Assembly (NCBI GenBank): GCA_947380285.1
Contig: CANCQD010000056.1
Span: 1 to 14,777 of the forward strand
Direction: 5' to 3'
DNA: 14,777 nucleotides
Origin: Burkholderiaceae bacterium
GTDB taxonomy: Bacteria; Pseudomonadota; Gammaproteobacteria; Burkholderiales; Burkholderiaceae
Shown: one piece after another, positions 1 through 6,706 of the stretch
Numbering within the stretch: the stretch's first letter is position 1
Layout of the letters: every line of letters starts with the position of its first letter
The notes under the pieces: model-generated
Seen by the model: the letters and a program-made list of their open reading frames with translations, nothing else
Databases searched by the model: none
What the model was told of the DNA's origin: nothing
Translations under genes and position numbers: made by a program

Positions 1-17
1 ATAAGCTAAATCGAGAT

Positions 18-48
18 TTAGACCAAATCCCTTAGGGAATCGTATAAT
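18..48 (+). promoter_or_regulatory. Putative promoter of tRNA-Ser
   Basis: A perfect -10 hexamer TATAAT lies at 43-48, ten bases before the first base of the mature tRNA, so transcription would start almost at the mature 5' end. The best -35 candidate, TTAGAC at 18-23, is weak and is spaced 19 bp from the -10. The -10 is convincing by sequence and position; the -35 is not. Confidence 0.55.
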
Positions 49-58
49 CATCGGTTCC

Positions 59-149
59 GGAAGGGTGGATGAGCGGTTTAAGTCACACGCCTGGAAAGCG
101 TGCGTAGGTTAATAGCCTACCGCGGGTTCGAATCCCGCCTCTTCCGCCA
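59..149 (+). tRNA. tRNA-Ser (anticodon GGA)
   Basis: A class II tRNA with all arms visible. The acceptor stem pairs GGAAGGG (59-65) with CTCTTCC (139-145, one G-T pair). The anticodon stem CACGC/GCGTG (86-90, 98-102) carries a loop with anticodon GGA at 93-95, which reads UCC and UCU serine codons. A long variable arm GTAGG/CCTAC (104-120) is typical of serine tRNAs. The T stem GCGGG/CCCGC (122-126, 134-138) encloses TTCGAAT. Discriminator G146 and an encoded CCA (147-149) finish the gene. It appears to be a single-gene transcript, with its own promoter before it and a terminator directly after. Confidence 0.97.
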
Positions 150-158
150 TGTATCAAG

Positions 159-183
159 AAAACCACCTTCGGGTGGTTTTTTC
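159..183 (+). terminator. Intrinsic terminator of tRNA-Ser
   Basis: A 9-bp perfect stem AAAACCACC/GGTGGTTTT (159-167, 172-180) with a stable TTCG tetraloop (168-171) runs into a T tract. It starts ten bases after the tRNA CCA. The A-rich 5' arm means it could also stop transcription arriving from the opposite strand. Confidence 0.9.
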
Positions 184-252
184 TTTGGAACTTACCGTAA
201 TATCTTGCTAATTAAGATTTAAAAATAAAACCAATTAAATGATGGAGAAAAC

Positions 253-558
253 ATGATCTTTGCAATTCTATTGATGGATAAGCCTGGTACTGCTGACTTG
301 CGTGTACAAATCCGTCCAGAACACCGCGCATACTTGGCGCAACTTTCGGATCGCATGGCTTTTGCCGGTCCAATGACTTCTGACGATGGCAAGACTACGG
401 TTGGCAGCTTGCTTGCAATTGATTTTCCTAGTAGGGCAGATGTTGATGCTTGGTTAAAGGATGAGCCCTATACCAAGGCAGGTGTTTATGAAAAGCCAAT
501 CATCCATGTATTTAATAATATGTGGGAGCAAAAAGCAGGCTTTCCGCCAGCAAAATAA
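253..558 (+). CDS. YciI-like family protein
   Basis: A 101-residue protein recognisable as a YciI-like (dimeric alpha-beta barrel, ferredoxin-like) protein. It has the usual N-terminal strand (FAILLMDKPG), a helix containing RPEHRAYLAQL, the central AGPM segment, a G-S-L strand, and the C-terminal half with a W-x-x-x-EPY-x-K-AGVYE motif. Family members are about 90-110 residues, so it looks complete. The cellular role of most YciI proteins is unknown; some are suspected small enzymes acting on reactive metabolites. The start is supported by a GGAG Shine-Dalgarno at 244-247, five bases before the ATG. It stands alone, 70 bp after the tRNA terminator and 57 bp before the toxin gene, with no obvious terminator of its own. 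Confidence 0.88.
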   Translation: MIFAILLMDKPGTADLRVQIRPEHRAYLAQLSDRMAFAGPMTSDDGKTTVGSLLAIDFPSRADVDAWLKDEPYTKAGVYEKPIIHVFNNMWEQKAGFPPAK

Positions 559-590
559 ACCCATAATTTAAGCGGGGCTGTTACTTTTGG

Positions 591-612
591 TATATCATCT
601 GGTGATATATCA
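591..612. promoter_or_regulatory. Palindromic operator-like element ahead of the tumE/tumA module
   Basis: TATATCA (591-597) and TGATATA (603-609) form a perfect inverted repeat with a 5-base spacer. The right arm extends into a second perfect 10-base palindrome, TGATATATCA (603-612), so the 7-mer core occurs in three overlapping or adjacent orientations. The element ends 3 bases before the GTG and 6 bases before the ATG of the toxin gene and contains the only TATA-like -10 sequence here. TA operons are commonly autorepressed by the antitoxin, so an operator for the downstream winged-helix protein is the natural reading. Binding is inferred, not shown. Confidence 0.5.
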
Positions 613-615
613 TGA

Positions 616-975
616 GTGATGGGAAATCGTGGAGTTATCACTCTTTTAGATCTGCACCAAGAGGTCATTGATCAAGGCGATGGTTACTGGGTAAAGATTG
701 AGGCTTGGGAGGTAGCTGTTAGCGAGGCAGTACCGCACGGGGTGCGCTATTCATTAACCTTACACAACCCCAAAGGCTTGCGAATTTTGGGTTATGACAA
801 TGCTCATGCGGTAAGGCTTAGAGCAGGCTATTCAGGTAGAAAATTGGCATTCGATCACAGGCATCGTAGTTCAAGTGACCCAGGCGTTGTCTATGAGTTT
901 AGGGATGCGCACCAACTCCTAAGTGATTTTTTTGTCGATGTTGATAAAGTCTTAAAGGTAGATAAAGATATATGA
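616..975 (+). CDS. tumE: TumE-family toxin of a type II toxin-antitoxin module
   Basis: A 119-residue (or 118-residue) protein resembling the TumE/DUF6516 toxin family. Visible family features are the strand-rich N-terminal half, a GYDNAH motif (residues 59-64) and a DHRH motif (80-83), followed by a hydrophobic, acidic C-terminal helix. TumE proteins are described as toxins paired with a DNA-binding TumA antitoxin; their molecular target is not evident from sequence. The start is GTG at 616 or ATG at 619, because an in-frame TGA at 613-615 excludes anything further upstream. No clear Shine-Dalgarno is present and the operator-like palindrome abuts the start, so a very short leader is possible. 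The stop overlaps the next gene by 4 bp (ATGA), indicating translational coupling. The gene order is toxin first. Confidence 0.78.
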   Translation: MMGNRGVITLLDLHQEVIDQGDGYWVKIEAWEVAVSEAVPHGVRYSLTLHNPKGLRILGYDNAHAVRLRAGYSGRKLAFDHRHRSSSDPGVVYEFRDAHQLLSDFFVDVDKVLKVDKDI

Positions 976-1322
976 AAGTCATCAAAATAGGGATTGCATC
1001 ACAAAAAGATATTCGGGCACGCGTCTTGGCCATTGCTAAAGGCGATCTAAAACCAAAAGCATCTGATCCGAAGATATGGTTTACCTCGATGCGTTCACTG
1101 GCGCAGGTATTGAGCGACGAAAACAGGGCTCTTTTACATGTCATTAGAGCAACTAAGCCTGTATCGATTTCTGAGTTGGCAGAGCTTACCGGAAGAAAGC
1201 AGGGGAACTTATCCCGCACGCTAAAAACAATGTCTCATTACGGCTTAGTCAAAATGCTCCAAGAGGCCAAGGCCCTGAGGCCCGTGGCATGTGGCGATCG
1301 CTACGAAATCAGTATTCAATAA
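972..1322 (+). CDS. tumA: TumA-type winged-helix antitoxin/regulator (HVO_A0114-like family)
   Basis: A 116-residue putative DNA-binding protein. The segment DPKIWFTSMRSLAQVLSDENR (about residues 32-52) followed by a winged helix-turn-helix (about 47-110, recognition helix near GRKQGNLSRTLKTM, 74-87) is characteristic of the MarR-like antitoxin family that accompanies TumE toxins. It probably binds the toxin and represses the operon through the palindrome at 591-612; this is inferred from the family and layout. Its ATG overlaps the toxin stop by 4 bp (972-975). Its own stop (1320-1322) lies 1 bp from the stop of the convergent DUF1080 gene, so the two mRNAs must overlap unless termination is factor-dependent. 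Confidence 0.8.
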   Translation: MKVIKIGIASQKDIRARVLAIAKGDLKPKASDPKIWFTSMRSLAQVLSDENRALLHVIRATKPVSISELAELTGRKQGNLSRTLKTMSHYGLVKMLQEAKALRPVACGDRYEISIQ

Positions 1323-1323
1323 T

Positions 1324-1917
1324 TTAAAGCGGCTTTATCTGTAGCTTTCTAAATTTAATGACGCCACCAGCAGATTGCAGTGCAATGGGGCCTTCAGAAT
1401 ATTTGCTATCTTGGCCATTCGCTACTGTGACTACACCATTCATCATGACCTTAAAGTTGGAGCCATTTGCAATAATCTCCATGGTGTTCCAGCGTCCACC
1501 GGCCTTAGGTACCGGGTCAACTTTAGCAACATCCACAATGGCGCCGGTTGCGTACGCTTGTTCAGGGCGGGTATCCCAGATATTGATTTCATAACAAGTG
1601 GATTGACTCACCTTGTTAGGATCTTGGCAGCGAATGAAAATACCACTATTCGTATTAGACTCAGCATAAAACTCAGCCTTGATGACAAAGTTTTTGTAAG
1701 TCTTAGTGCTGACTAAAAAACCATTGGGCTTATTGCCTTCGACAATGCCGTTACCAATGACCCAGTTGGCGCTACCAATAATGTTCCAGCCACTTAAGCT
1801 AACGCCATCAATCAGATCGGTAAAGCCATCAGAGTTTTGGGCGTTAGCAACACCACCGATCGATAGGGCGGCAAGGTACGCAATAGATAAAGCCAGTTTT
1901 TTGAGGAATGTTTTCAT
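1324..1917 (-). CDS. Secreted DUF1080 domain protein (3-keto-disaccharide hydrolase-like)
   Basis: A 197-residue protein with a clear Sec signal peptide: KK at 6-7, a hydrophobic core over about 8-23, and a likely cut after A26 in ANA/QNS. The rest is a single DUF1080 (concanavalin-like jelly-roll) domain with the usual landmarks: DGxSLxGW near residues 37-44, NSGIFIRCQDP near 92-102, CYEINIWDTRPE, TGAIVDVAKV, GGRWNTMEI, and a terminal KFRKLQIKPL. The family is annotated as 3-keto-disaccharide hydrolase and proposed to act on glycans, but single-domain members like this one are mostly uncharacterised. The start is set by an AGGAG Shine-Dalgarno (complement of 1922-1926), four bases from the ATG. 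It is transcribed divergently from the DUF748 gene and has no partner on its own strand. Confidence 0.87.
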   Translation of the reverse strand: MKTFLKKLALSIAYLAALSIGGVANAQNSDGFTDLIDGVSLSGWNIIGSANWVIGNGIVEGNKPNGFLVSTKTYKNFVIKAEFYAESNTNSGIFIRCQDPNKVSQSTCYEINIWDTRPEQAYATGAIVDVAKVDPVPKAGGRWNTMEIIANGSNFKVMMNGVVTVANGQDSKYSEGPIALQSAGGVIKFRKLQIKPL

Positions 1918-1994
1918 GGGTCTCCTGAGGGGGTATATTTATTATTCTGCGTTCATTTTCATTGTTACTGATATTGACCTATAAAGACAAGTAG
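1918..1994. promoter_or_regulatory. Divergent promoter region between the DUF1080 and DUF748 genes
   Basis: This 77-bp gap must hold the start signals of both genes. Plus strand: a -10-like TATAAA at 1980-1985 with a weak TTTTCA -35 candidate at 1956-1961 (18-bp spacing). This places the transcript start only a few bases before the DUF748 ATG at 1995. Minus strand: AATAAT (complement of 1941-1946) with GTAACA (complement of 1963-1968), 16-bp spacing. The hexamers are imperfect and the region is AT-rich, so the exact boxes are tentative. Confidence 0.35.
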
Positions 1995-4415
1995 ATGCTT
2001 TCCCTCACAAAATCCCGAATAAAGCGATGGTCTCTGCGTCTAGTGGGACTTTTTATTCTTTTAGCCGCCTTATTTTGGTTTGGAAGCCATTTGTTGCTGC
2101 CTGGGTTGATTAAAAAGTCTCTAACTGAATATGGCAACAAGATTGGTTATGAGATCTCCTATCAAGGCCTCAGCCTTTCTCCATTGCGGCTAAGGGTTGA
2201 GCTTGATGGCCTTCACTTGGCAAAAGAGGGTGGTTCTAAATTGTTGGAATTTAAAAAACTGGCCATAACCCTTAATTGGACAAAGCTGGTTCTCGGCGAG
2301 TTAGGCTTTCATGAGATCTTGCTTGAAGAGCCTAAGGTATTGGTCGAGAAGAGGTTGCCTAAGGGTGCCTACTTAGGGGTCTGGAATTGGCAGGAATTGA
2401 TTGCTGCCGTTGAAAGGGCAATACCGCCTTCAGACACCAATGAGACCAAGAAGCCGCTCAAAATCTCTATCGATGAATTGTTGGTCAATTCCGCAGCATT
2501 ACATTTAGTTGATGACTCTACTAAGCTCAAAGAAGAGCTCAAGCCTTTTACTCTGAAGCTGCTTGATGTTGCCAACTACGATAAGAAAGGAGTGGTGACA
2601 GGTGTACGTGGCCAATTCGACTTTAATCTTGGCGCTTTGCAGGTCTTAATACCAGGCATCAATAAAACAATCGCTTATCAGCACGTAGCTATTACTGGTG
2701 GACTAGATAATCCTCGGCCTAGTAAGTTAGGCGTGCAGCTTAATTTGAGGTTGGATGATGGTGACTTACGTTCGCATTGGGACTTTAATACCGATTCAAA
2801 GTCAATCGAGGGCAAGGTGGAGATTAACGGTCTGGCAATAGCACCGATCATTACTCTAGTGCCGGCGAATAAAGAGCTGATTGGTAAGAGTGGTGCAGTT
2901 AATGCAGATCTCGCCGTGAAGTTTGGTGATGGGGTTAATTCGGTTTCTGGTGACATCCATATTGCAGATTTGGCTATTGTAGAAAAGGATCAAAAGTATC
3001 CTCTGATTGTTTGGAAGATGGCTGATATTCATCAGCTTGAATACAAATCAGTCAAATCAAAACAAGCTGCGAGTCATTCTCTAGCAATTGATGAATTGAT
3101 CATTGACGCACCAACCCTTCAATTTGAAATAAATGAAGAAGGGTTCTCTAACTTTAGAAGGCTATTCACTAAGTCAACGACAGAAACAAAGTCTGAGCCT
3201 GTGGCCGCCCCTAAGGCTGATGCTCCTTCTGCCTTCGATTTGGATATTCGATCTATCAATTTGAAGAGTGGAGAAGTGCACTTTTCAGATATGGCAATGC
3301 GCCCTAATTTCAAAGTGGATGTGAAGAAGTTCAATGCCACACTCTTGGGTGTGAGTAATACTCCTGATCGATTTGCTACTGTGGCGATGGATGGCGTTGT
3401 TGCAGGCTCGGGAAGTATGCGAGCAAAAGGTCAAGCATCATTTGATGACCCACGACGCAATCACGATATCTTGATGAGTTTTAGAAACCTCCCGCTGACT
3501 GCCTTAAATCCTGCGGTCATGACATTCGCAGGCTATCAAATTGCTAGTGGCCGACTAAACCTTAATCTTAATTACAAAGCCAAAAATGGTGAACTCAATG
3601 GAAGTAATCAGATCATTATTAAGAAGGTAGTGCTGGGTGACGAGGTGCCGGACTTTACTGGCAAAAAATTACCACTTGGCTTGGCAATTGCTTTGTTGGA
3701 AGACTCTGATGACACGATTGACGTCACAGTTCGGATCGCGGGCAATGTTGACTCCCCACAATTTAGTGCCAGCGGCTTGGTTTGGCAGGCCATTAGCAAT
3801 GTTCTAACAAACGTCGCAACAGCACCATTTAGAGCTCTCGCATCTATTTTGGGAATGGGTGGCGAAGAGGGTGTTAATGCAGTACCGGGTGAAGCAGTCT
3901 TTCTCGTTGCAGACCAAGATCGCCTAGAAAAATTTGGCGAGTTTCTAGTGAAGCGCCCGAATTCGAGCTTAGAGATCATAGGTACCTACGATCCTGCGCA
4001 AGATAGGAAGGAGCTTGCAAGAGCTAAGGCGGATGGCGCCATTTTGCAAGATGCCGGATTTAAGTTGGCTCCCGGTGAACCAATGCCCACCCCATCATTT
4101 ACAGACCCAAAAGTGCAGTCAGGCTTAAAGGCGGCATATGCGCAATACATTGGTCGCATCAAACTGGGGCAACGTCTTTTGATGCTTCCCGATGGCGAGA
4201 AGCGCAATGAGCAATTGCATGAGGAGTTGATTTCTGGGATTGAGATCACCGATGCCGAGCTTAATGAATTGGCAAAAAGTAGGGCCAAGACAGCCTATGG
4301 TTTCATGGTTAAGGCTGACCCTAGCCTTAAGGACCGGATCCAGCTGGGGGAAGTTAAGACAGTGGTGGCTGGAAAAGAGGGGATTCCTCTCGATGTTGAG
4401 ATCAGAATCAAGTAG
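1995..4415 (+). CDS. DUF748 domain protein, AsmA-like envelope protein
   Basis: An 806-residue protein with a basic N terminus and one transmembrane helix (about residues 14-36). A long beta-rich body follows, presumably periplasmic, so it should be anchored in the inner membrane. The DUF748 signature runs from about residue 415 to 613: the SGEVHFSD segment, AGYQIASGRLNLNLNY (about 511-526), LPLGLAIALLEDSDDTIDV (about 559-577), and VWQAISNVLTNVATAPF. The C-terminal 190 residues contain a GEAVFLVADQDRLEKFGEFL segment and lysine/alanine-rich helices. DUF748 proteins belong to the AsmA-like superfamily, whose large members are implicated in lipid traffic or outer-membrane assembly; the role of DUF748 itself is not established. 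An in-frame TAG at 1992-1994 directly precedes the ATG, so the start is firm although no good Shine-Dalgarno is present. A lipoprotein gene follows after 10 bp. Confidence 0.9.
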   Translation: MLSLTKSRIKRWSLRLVGLFILLAALFWFGSHLLLPGLIKKSLTEYGNKIGYEISYQGLSLSPLRLRVELDGLHLAKEGGSKLLEFKKLAITLNWTKLVLGELGFHEILLEEPKVLVEKRLPKGAYLGVWNWQELIAAVERAIPPSDTNETKKPLKISIDELLVNSAALHLVDDSTKLKEELKPFTLKLLDVANYDKKGVVTGVRGQFDFNLGALQVLIPGINKTIAYQHVAITGGLDNPRPSKLGVQLNLRLDDGDLRSHWDFNTDSKSIEGKVEINGLAIAPIITLVPANKELIGKSGAVNADLAVKFGDGVNSVSGDIHIADLAIVEKDQKYPLIVWKMADIHQLEYKSVKSKQAASHSLAIDELIIDAPTLQFEINEEGFSNFRRLFTKSTTETKSEPVAAPKADAPSAFDLDIRSINLKSGEVHFSDMAMRPNFKVDVKKFNATLLGVSNTPDRFATVAMDGVVAGSGSMRAKGQASFDDPRRNHDILMSFRNLPLTALNPAVMTFAGYQIASGRLNLNLNYKAKNGELNGSNQIIIKKVVLGDEVPDFTGKKLPLGLAIALLEDSDDTIDVTVRIAGNVDSPQFSASGLVWQAISNVLTNVATAPFRALASILGMGGEEGVNAVPGEAVFLVADQDRLEKFGEFLVKRPNSSLEIIGTYDPAQDRKELARAKADGAILQDAGFKLAPGEPMPTPSFTDPKVQSGLKAAYAQYIGRIKLGQRLLMLPDGEKRNEQLHEELISGIEITDAELNELAKSRAKTAYGFMVKADPSLKDRIQLGEVKTVVAGKEGIPLDVEIRIK

Positions 4416-4425
4416 ACTTGTGGTC

Positions 4426-4650
4426 ATGAATTCAACAATATTTCGCATTTTGTCCGTTTTTACCTTGATCGCTTCTTTTGGCCTTACGGGCTGTGGTTCC
4501 ATTGAGTCAGCTGCTCAGGACGACTGTACTTCAATTGGCTGGCAAATCGGTAGCAAAGGATATCAGGATTGCTACAAAGCAAGGTTGTATGAACGAAAGT
4601 TGGACTACTCCCTTCCGCCTGGCGATAAACCCTCACCATCGCTGCTCTGA
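4426..4650 (+). CDS. Small uncharacterised lipoprotein
   Basis: A 74-residue protein with a lipoprotein signal peptide: a hydrophobic stretch at about residues 5-20 followed by the lipobox LTGC, with lipidated Cys at position 23. The mature peptide is about 52 residues with two further cysteines in a CxxIGWQIGSxxYxDC arrangement (34-49), a pattern seen in small proteobacterial lipoproteins of unknown function. The two cysteines could form a disulfide in the periplasm. The residue after Cys23 is Gly, not Asp, so outer-membrane sorting is expected. The same frame is open back to 4240 inside the preceding gene, but the lipoprotein signal fixes the start at ATG 4426 (a GTG at 4420 is an alternative). 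It lies 10 bp after the DUF748 stop with no visible Shine-Dalgarno, suggesting translational coupling. Confidence 0.75.
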   Translation: MNSTIFRILSVFTLIASFGLTGCGSIESAAQDDCTSIGWQIGSKGYQDCYKARLYERKLDYSLPPGDKPSPSLL

Positions 4651-4669
4651 TAGGGTAAACCCTTAATTG

Positions 4670-4695
4670 AAGTCCTTGAGCGCCGTCAAGGACTT
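4670..4695. repeat. Strong hairpin after the DUF748/lipoprotein operon
   Basis: AAGTCCTTGA (4670-4679) and TCAAGGACTT (4686-4695) make a perfect 10-bp stem with a GCGCCG loop, 20 bases after the lipoprotein stop. No T run follows on the plus strand, and on the minus strand only the short TTAATT follows the stem. It is therefore not a textbook intrinsic terminator and may protect the mRNA 3' end or assist a weaker form of termination. Confidence 0.6.
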
Positions 4696-4746
4696 AGGGT
4701 GTTAAATAACCCAAAATAAAGCGTTATTTTGCATATCTAATACCGG

Positions 4747-4809
4747 TTTAGTTATTGGCTAAATTCAATTTGGATTTGCAAATTTGAATATAGCTCTGCA
4801 TAAATGCAG
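4747..4809. promoter_or_regulatory. Dyad-rich upstream region of the formate dehydrogenase operon
   Basis: Three inverted repeats lie in a row: TTTAG-N7-CTAAA (4747-4763), which includes a T-N11-A core like a LysR-type box; ATTCAA-N15-TTGAAT (4763-4789), which contains the palindrome ATTTGCAAAT (4774-4783); and CTGCAT-AA-ATGCAG (4796-4809). A possible promoter is TTGCAA (4777-4782) with CATAAA (4799-4804) at 16-bp spacing, the -10 falling inside the last dyad. LysR-type regulators of formate dehydrogenase operons are known in related bacteria, but no regulator gene is adjacent here. The assignment is inferred. Confidence 0.4.
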
Positions 4810-4851
4810 GGTTAAAACAGCTGCACCTATAAAAACTAGAGACTAAGAACT

Positions 4852-6654
4852 ATGAATCATCCAAAGCCTTCAGGAGAAGTCAAAGCGGTTGCCGTTGCAA
4901 CTGCAGATGATTTGCGGGAAACCATTCGCCGTAAAAGTAAATTAAAAGGCCGCCAAGCGGATGATGCTTCTATAGCAGAAGTACGTAAGCTGATTGGAAA
5001 TGCACCGCATCGTCGTGACTTGTTAATTGAAAATCTGCATAAGCTCAATGATGAATATCGTGCTTTGCATGATCGACATTTGGTTGCTCTTGCAAAAGAG
5101 ATGAATCTTCCCATGGCGGAAGTATATGAAGTCGCTACTTTCTACCATCATTTTGAAGTAGTCCGTGGCAATGACCCTGTAGCAGATATCGTCATCCGGG
5201 TTTGCGATGGTATTGCTTGTGAATTGGCGGGCGCGCAAAATCTTTTGGCTAAATTGCCGGGTATTTTGGGTAATCCGAATATCAAAGTGGCAGCTGCACC
5301 ATGCGTAGGCCGTTGTGAACAGGCGCCTGTAGCAGTGGTGCATCAATACCCAGTCTTATTTGCCACGACTGACAAAGTAGTAGCTGCTGTAAAGAATAAT
5401 TTAACTACCCAGCCAATGGCAAAAGATGATGCTGTCTTTGATCCTGCGGCTTTGGCGGAACAGGGCGTTTCTCCCCAAGGTGAGATGCAATCAGTCTCTC
5501 CTGACTATGTTGGTTATGAGTCCTATAGTGCACAAGGTGGTTATGCTTTAGCTAAAGAAATCTTCGATGGCAAAAAAGACGCAGAGAGCATCATCAAGGC
5601 AATGGAGAGCTCTGGTTTGCGCGGTCTTGGTGGCGCAGGATTTCCGGCTGGTAGAAAGTGGCGCATTGTTAAAGATCAAGTTGCTCCAAAATTAATGGCT
5701 GTAAATATTGATGAAGGTGAGCCAGGCACCTTTAAAGACCGCACTTACTTGGAACGTGATCCACATCGCTTCTTAGAGGGTCTCTTAATTGCAGCAAGCG
5801 TGGTTGGTATTGATGCTTGCTATATCTATTTGCGTGACGAGTATCACGGCTGCCGAGAATTGCTCGAAGCTGAGTTAGCAAAGCTCAAGGCTAATCCGCC
5901 ATTTAAGTTGCCGAATATCGAATTACGTCGTGGCGCTGGTGCTTATATTTGCGGTGAAGAATCCGCGATGATTGAGAGTATTGAAGGCAAGCGCGGTGAG
6001 CCGCGCATGCGTCCCCCGTATATTGCACAAGTTGGATTATTTGGACGTCCAACTTTAGAGCACAACTTTGAGACTCTCTATTGGGTGCGCGATATTGTTC
6101 AGCGTGGGCCTGAGTGGTTTAGTTCTTTTGGCCGCCATGATCGCAAAGGCTTGCGTAGTTTTAGCGTTAGCGGGCGCGTGAAGAAGCCTGGGGTCAAGTT
6201 GGCGCCGGCTGGTATCACGATCCAAGAACTGATTGATGAGTACTGCGGTGGTATGCAAGATGGTCATCAGTTTTACGGCTATTTACCTGGTGGTGCATCC
6301 GGCGGCATCTTGCCAGCGACGATGAATGATATCCCGCTCGACTTTGATACCTTGCAGCCTTATGGTTGCTTCATTGGCTCTGCAGCGGTCATGGTCTTCA
6401 GTGATAAAGATAAAGCCCGCGATATGGCATTGAACGTGATGCATTTCTTTGAGCATGAGAGCTGTGGTCAATGCACACCTTGTCGAGTAGGCACTGGTAA
6501 AGCAGCCAAGTTAATGCAAGCTAAATCTTGGGATCAAGAAACTTTAGAAGACTTGGCCACTGTCATGGTTGATGCTTCTATTTGTGGCTTAGGTCAAGCG
6601 GCACCAAACCCGATTCGCTGTATTCATAAATATTTCCCTGAAGAAGTTCAATAA
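4852..6654 (+). CDS. fdh1B: NAD-dependent formate dehydrogenase, beta subunit (NuoE-NuoF fusion)
   Basis: A 600-residue diaphorase subunit that passes electrons from the catalytic subunit to NAD+ in the cytoplasm. Residues about 40-180 are a NuoE-like thioredoxin-fold [2Fe-2S] domain with ligands C118-x4-C123 and C151-x3-C155. Residues about 215-600 are NuoF-like: the glycine-rich NADH/FMN segment GLRGLGGAGFPAGRKW (255-270), NIDEGEPGTFKDR (285-297), GAGAYICGEESAM (361-373), then [4Fe-4S] ligands C538-x2-C541-x2-C544 and C578. In the fds-type enzyme these domains are separate proteins (FdsG and FdsB); one continuous chain matches the Methylobacterium Fdh1 beta type. An in-frame TAG at 4837-4839 leaves ATG 4852 as the natural start, with only a weak purine-rich ribosome site. 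The alpha subunit gene follows after 52 bp in the same operon. Confidence 0.92.
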   Translation: MNHPKPSGEVKAVAVATADDLRETIRRKSKLKGRQADDASIAEVRKLIGNAPHRRDLLIENLHKLNDEYRALHDRHLVALAKEMNLPMAEVYEVATFYHHFEVVRGNDPVADIVIRVCDGIACELAGAQNLLAKLPGILGNPNIKVAAAPCVGRCEQAPVAVVHQYPVLFATTDKVVAAVKNNLTTQPMAKDDAVFDPAALAEQGVSPQGEMQSVSPDYVGYESYSAQGGYALAKEIFDGKKDAESIIKAMESSGLRGLGGAGFPAGRKWRIVKDQVAPKLMAVNIDEGEPGTFKDRTYLERDPHRFLEGLLIAASVVGIDACYIYLRDEYHGCRELLEAELAKLKANPPFKLPNIELRRGAGAYICGEESAMIESIEGKRGEPRMRPPYIAQVGLFGRPTLEHNFETLYWVRDIVQRGPEWFSSFGRHDRKGLRSFSVSGRVKKPGVKLAPAGITIQELIDEYCGGMQDGHQFYGYLPGGASGGILPATMNDIPLDFDTLQPYGCFIGSAAVMVFSDKDKARDMALNVMHFFEHESCGQCTPCRVGTGKAAKLMQAKSWDQETLEDLATVMVDASICGLGQAAPNPIRCIHKYFPEEVQ

Positions 6655-6706
6655 GGAAGTTGCTTAACCTAAGTACATAGAACAATCAGGAAATAACGAG
6701 ACAAAC

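Noticed and set aside
59..149. tRNA-Ser as an integration site for a genomic island carrying the TA module
   Set aside because: No second copy of the tRNA 3' end and no integrase gene are visible in the window.
1325..1337. TAAAGC/GCTTTA as a terminator between tumA and the DUF1080 gene
   Set aside because: The loop would be a single base, the stem is short, and no T tract follows on either strand.
4240..4650. 136-residue version of the lipoprotein gene starting inside the DUF748 gene
   Set aside because: The upstream part is out-of-frame sequence of DUF748; the lipoprotein signal peptide begins at ATG 4426.
4755..4790. Sigma-54 promoter upstream of the formate dehydrogenase operon
   Set aside because: GG and GC elements are present but not at the required 10-bp spacing.
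4125..5346. Minus-strand open frames at 4125-4502 and 5023-5346
   Set aside because: They are antisense to strongly supported genes and have no domain features or ribosome sites.
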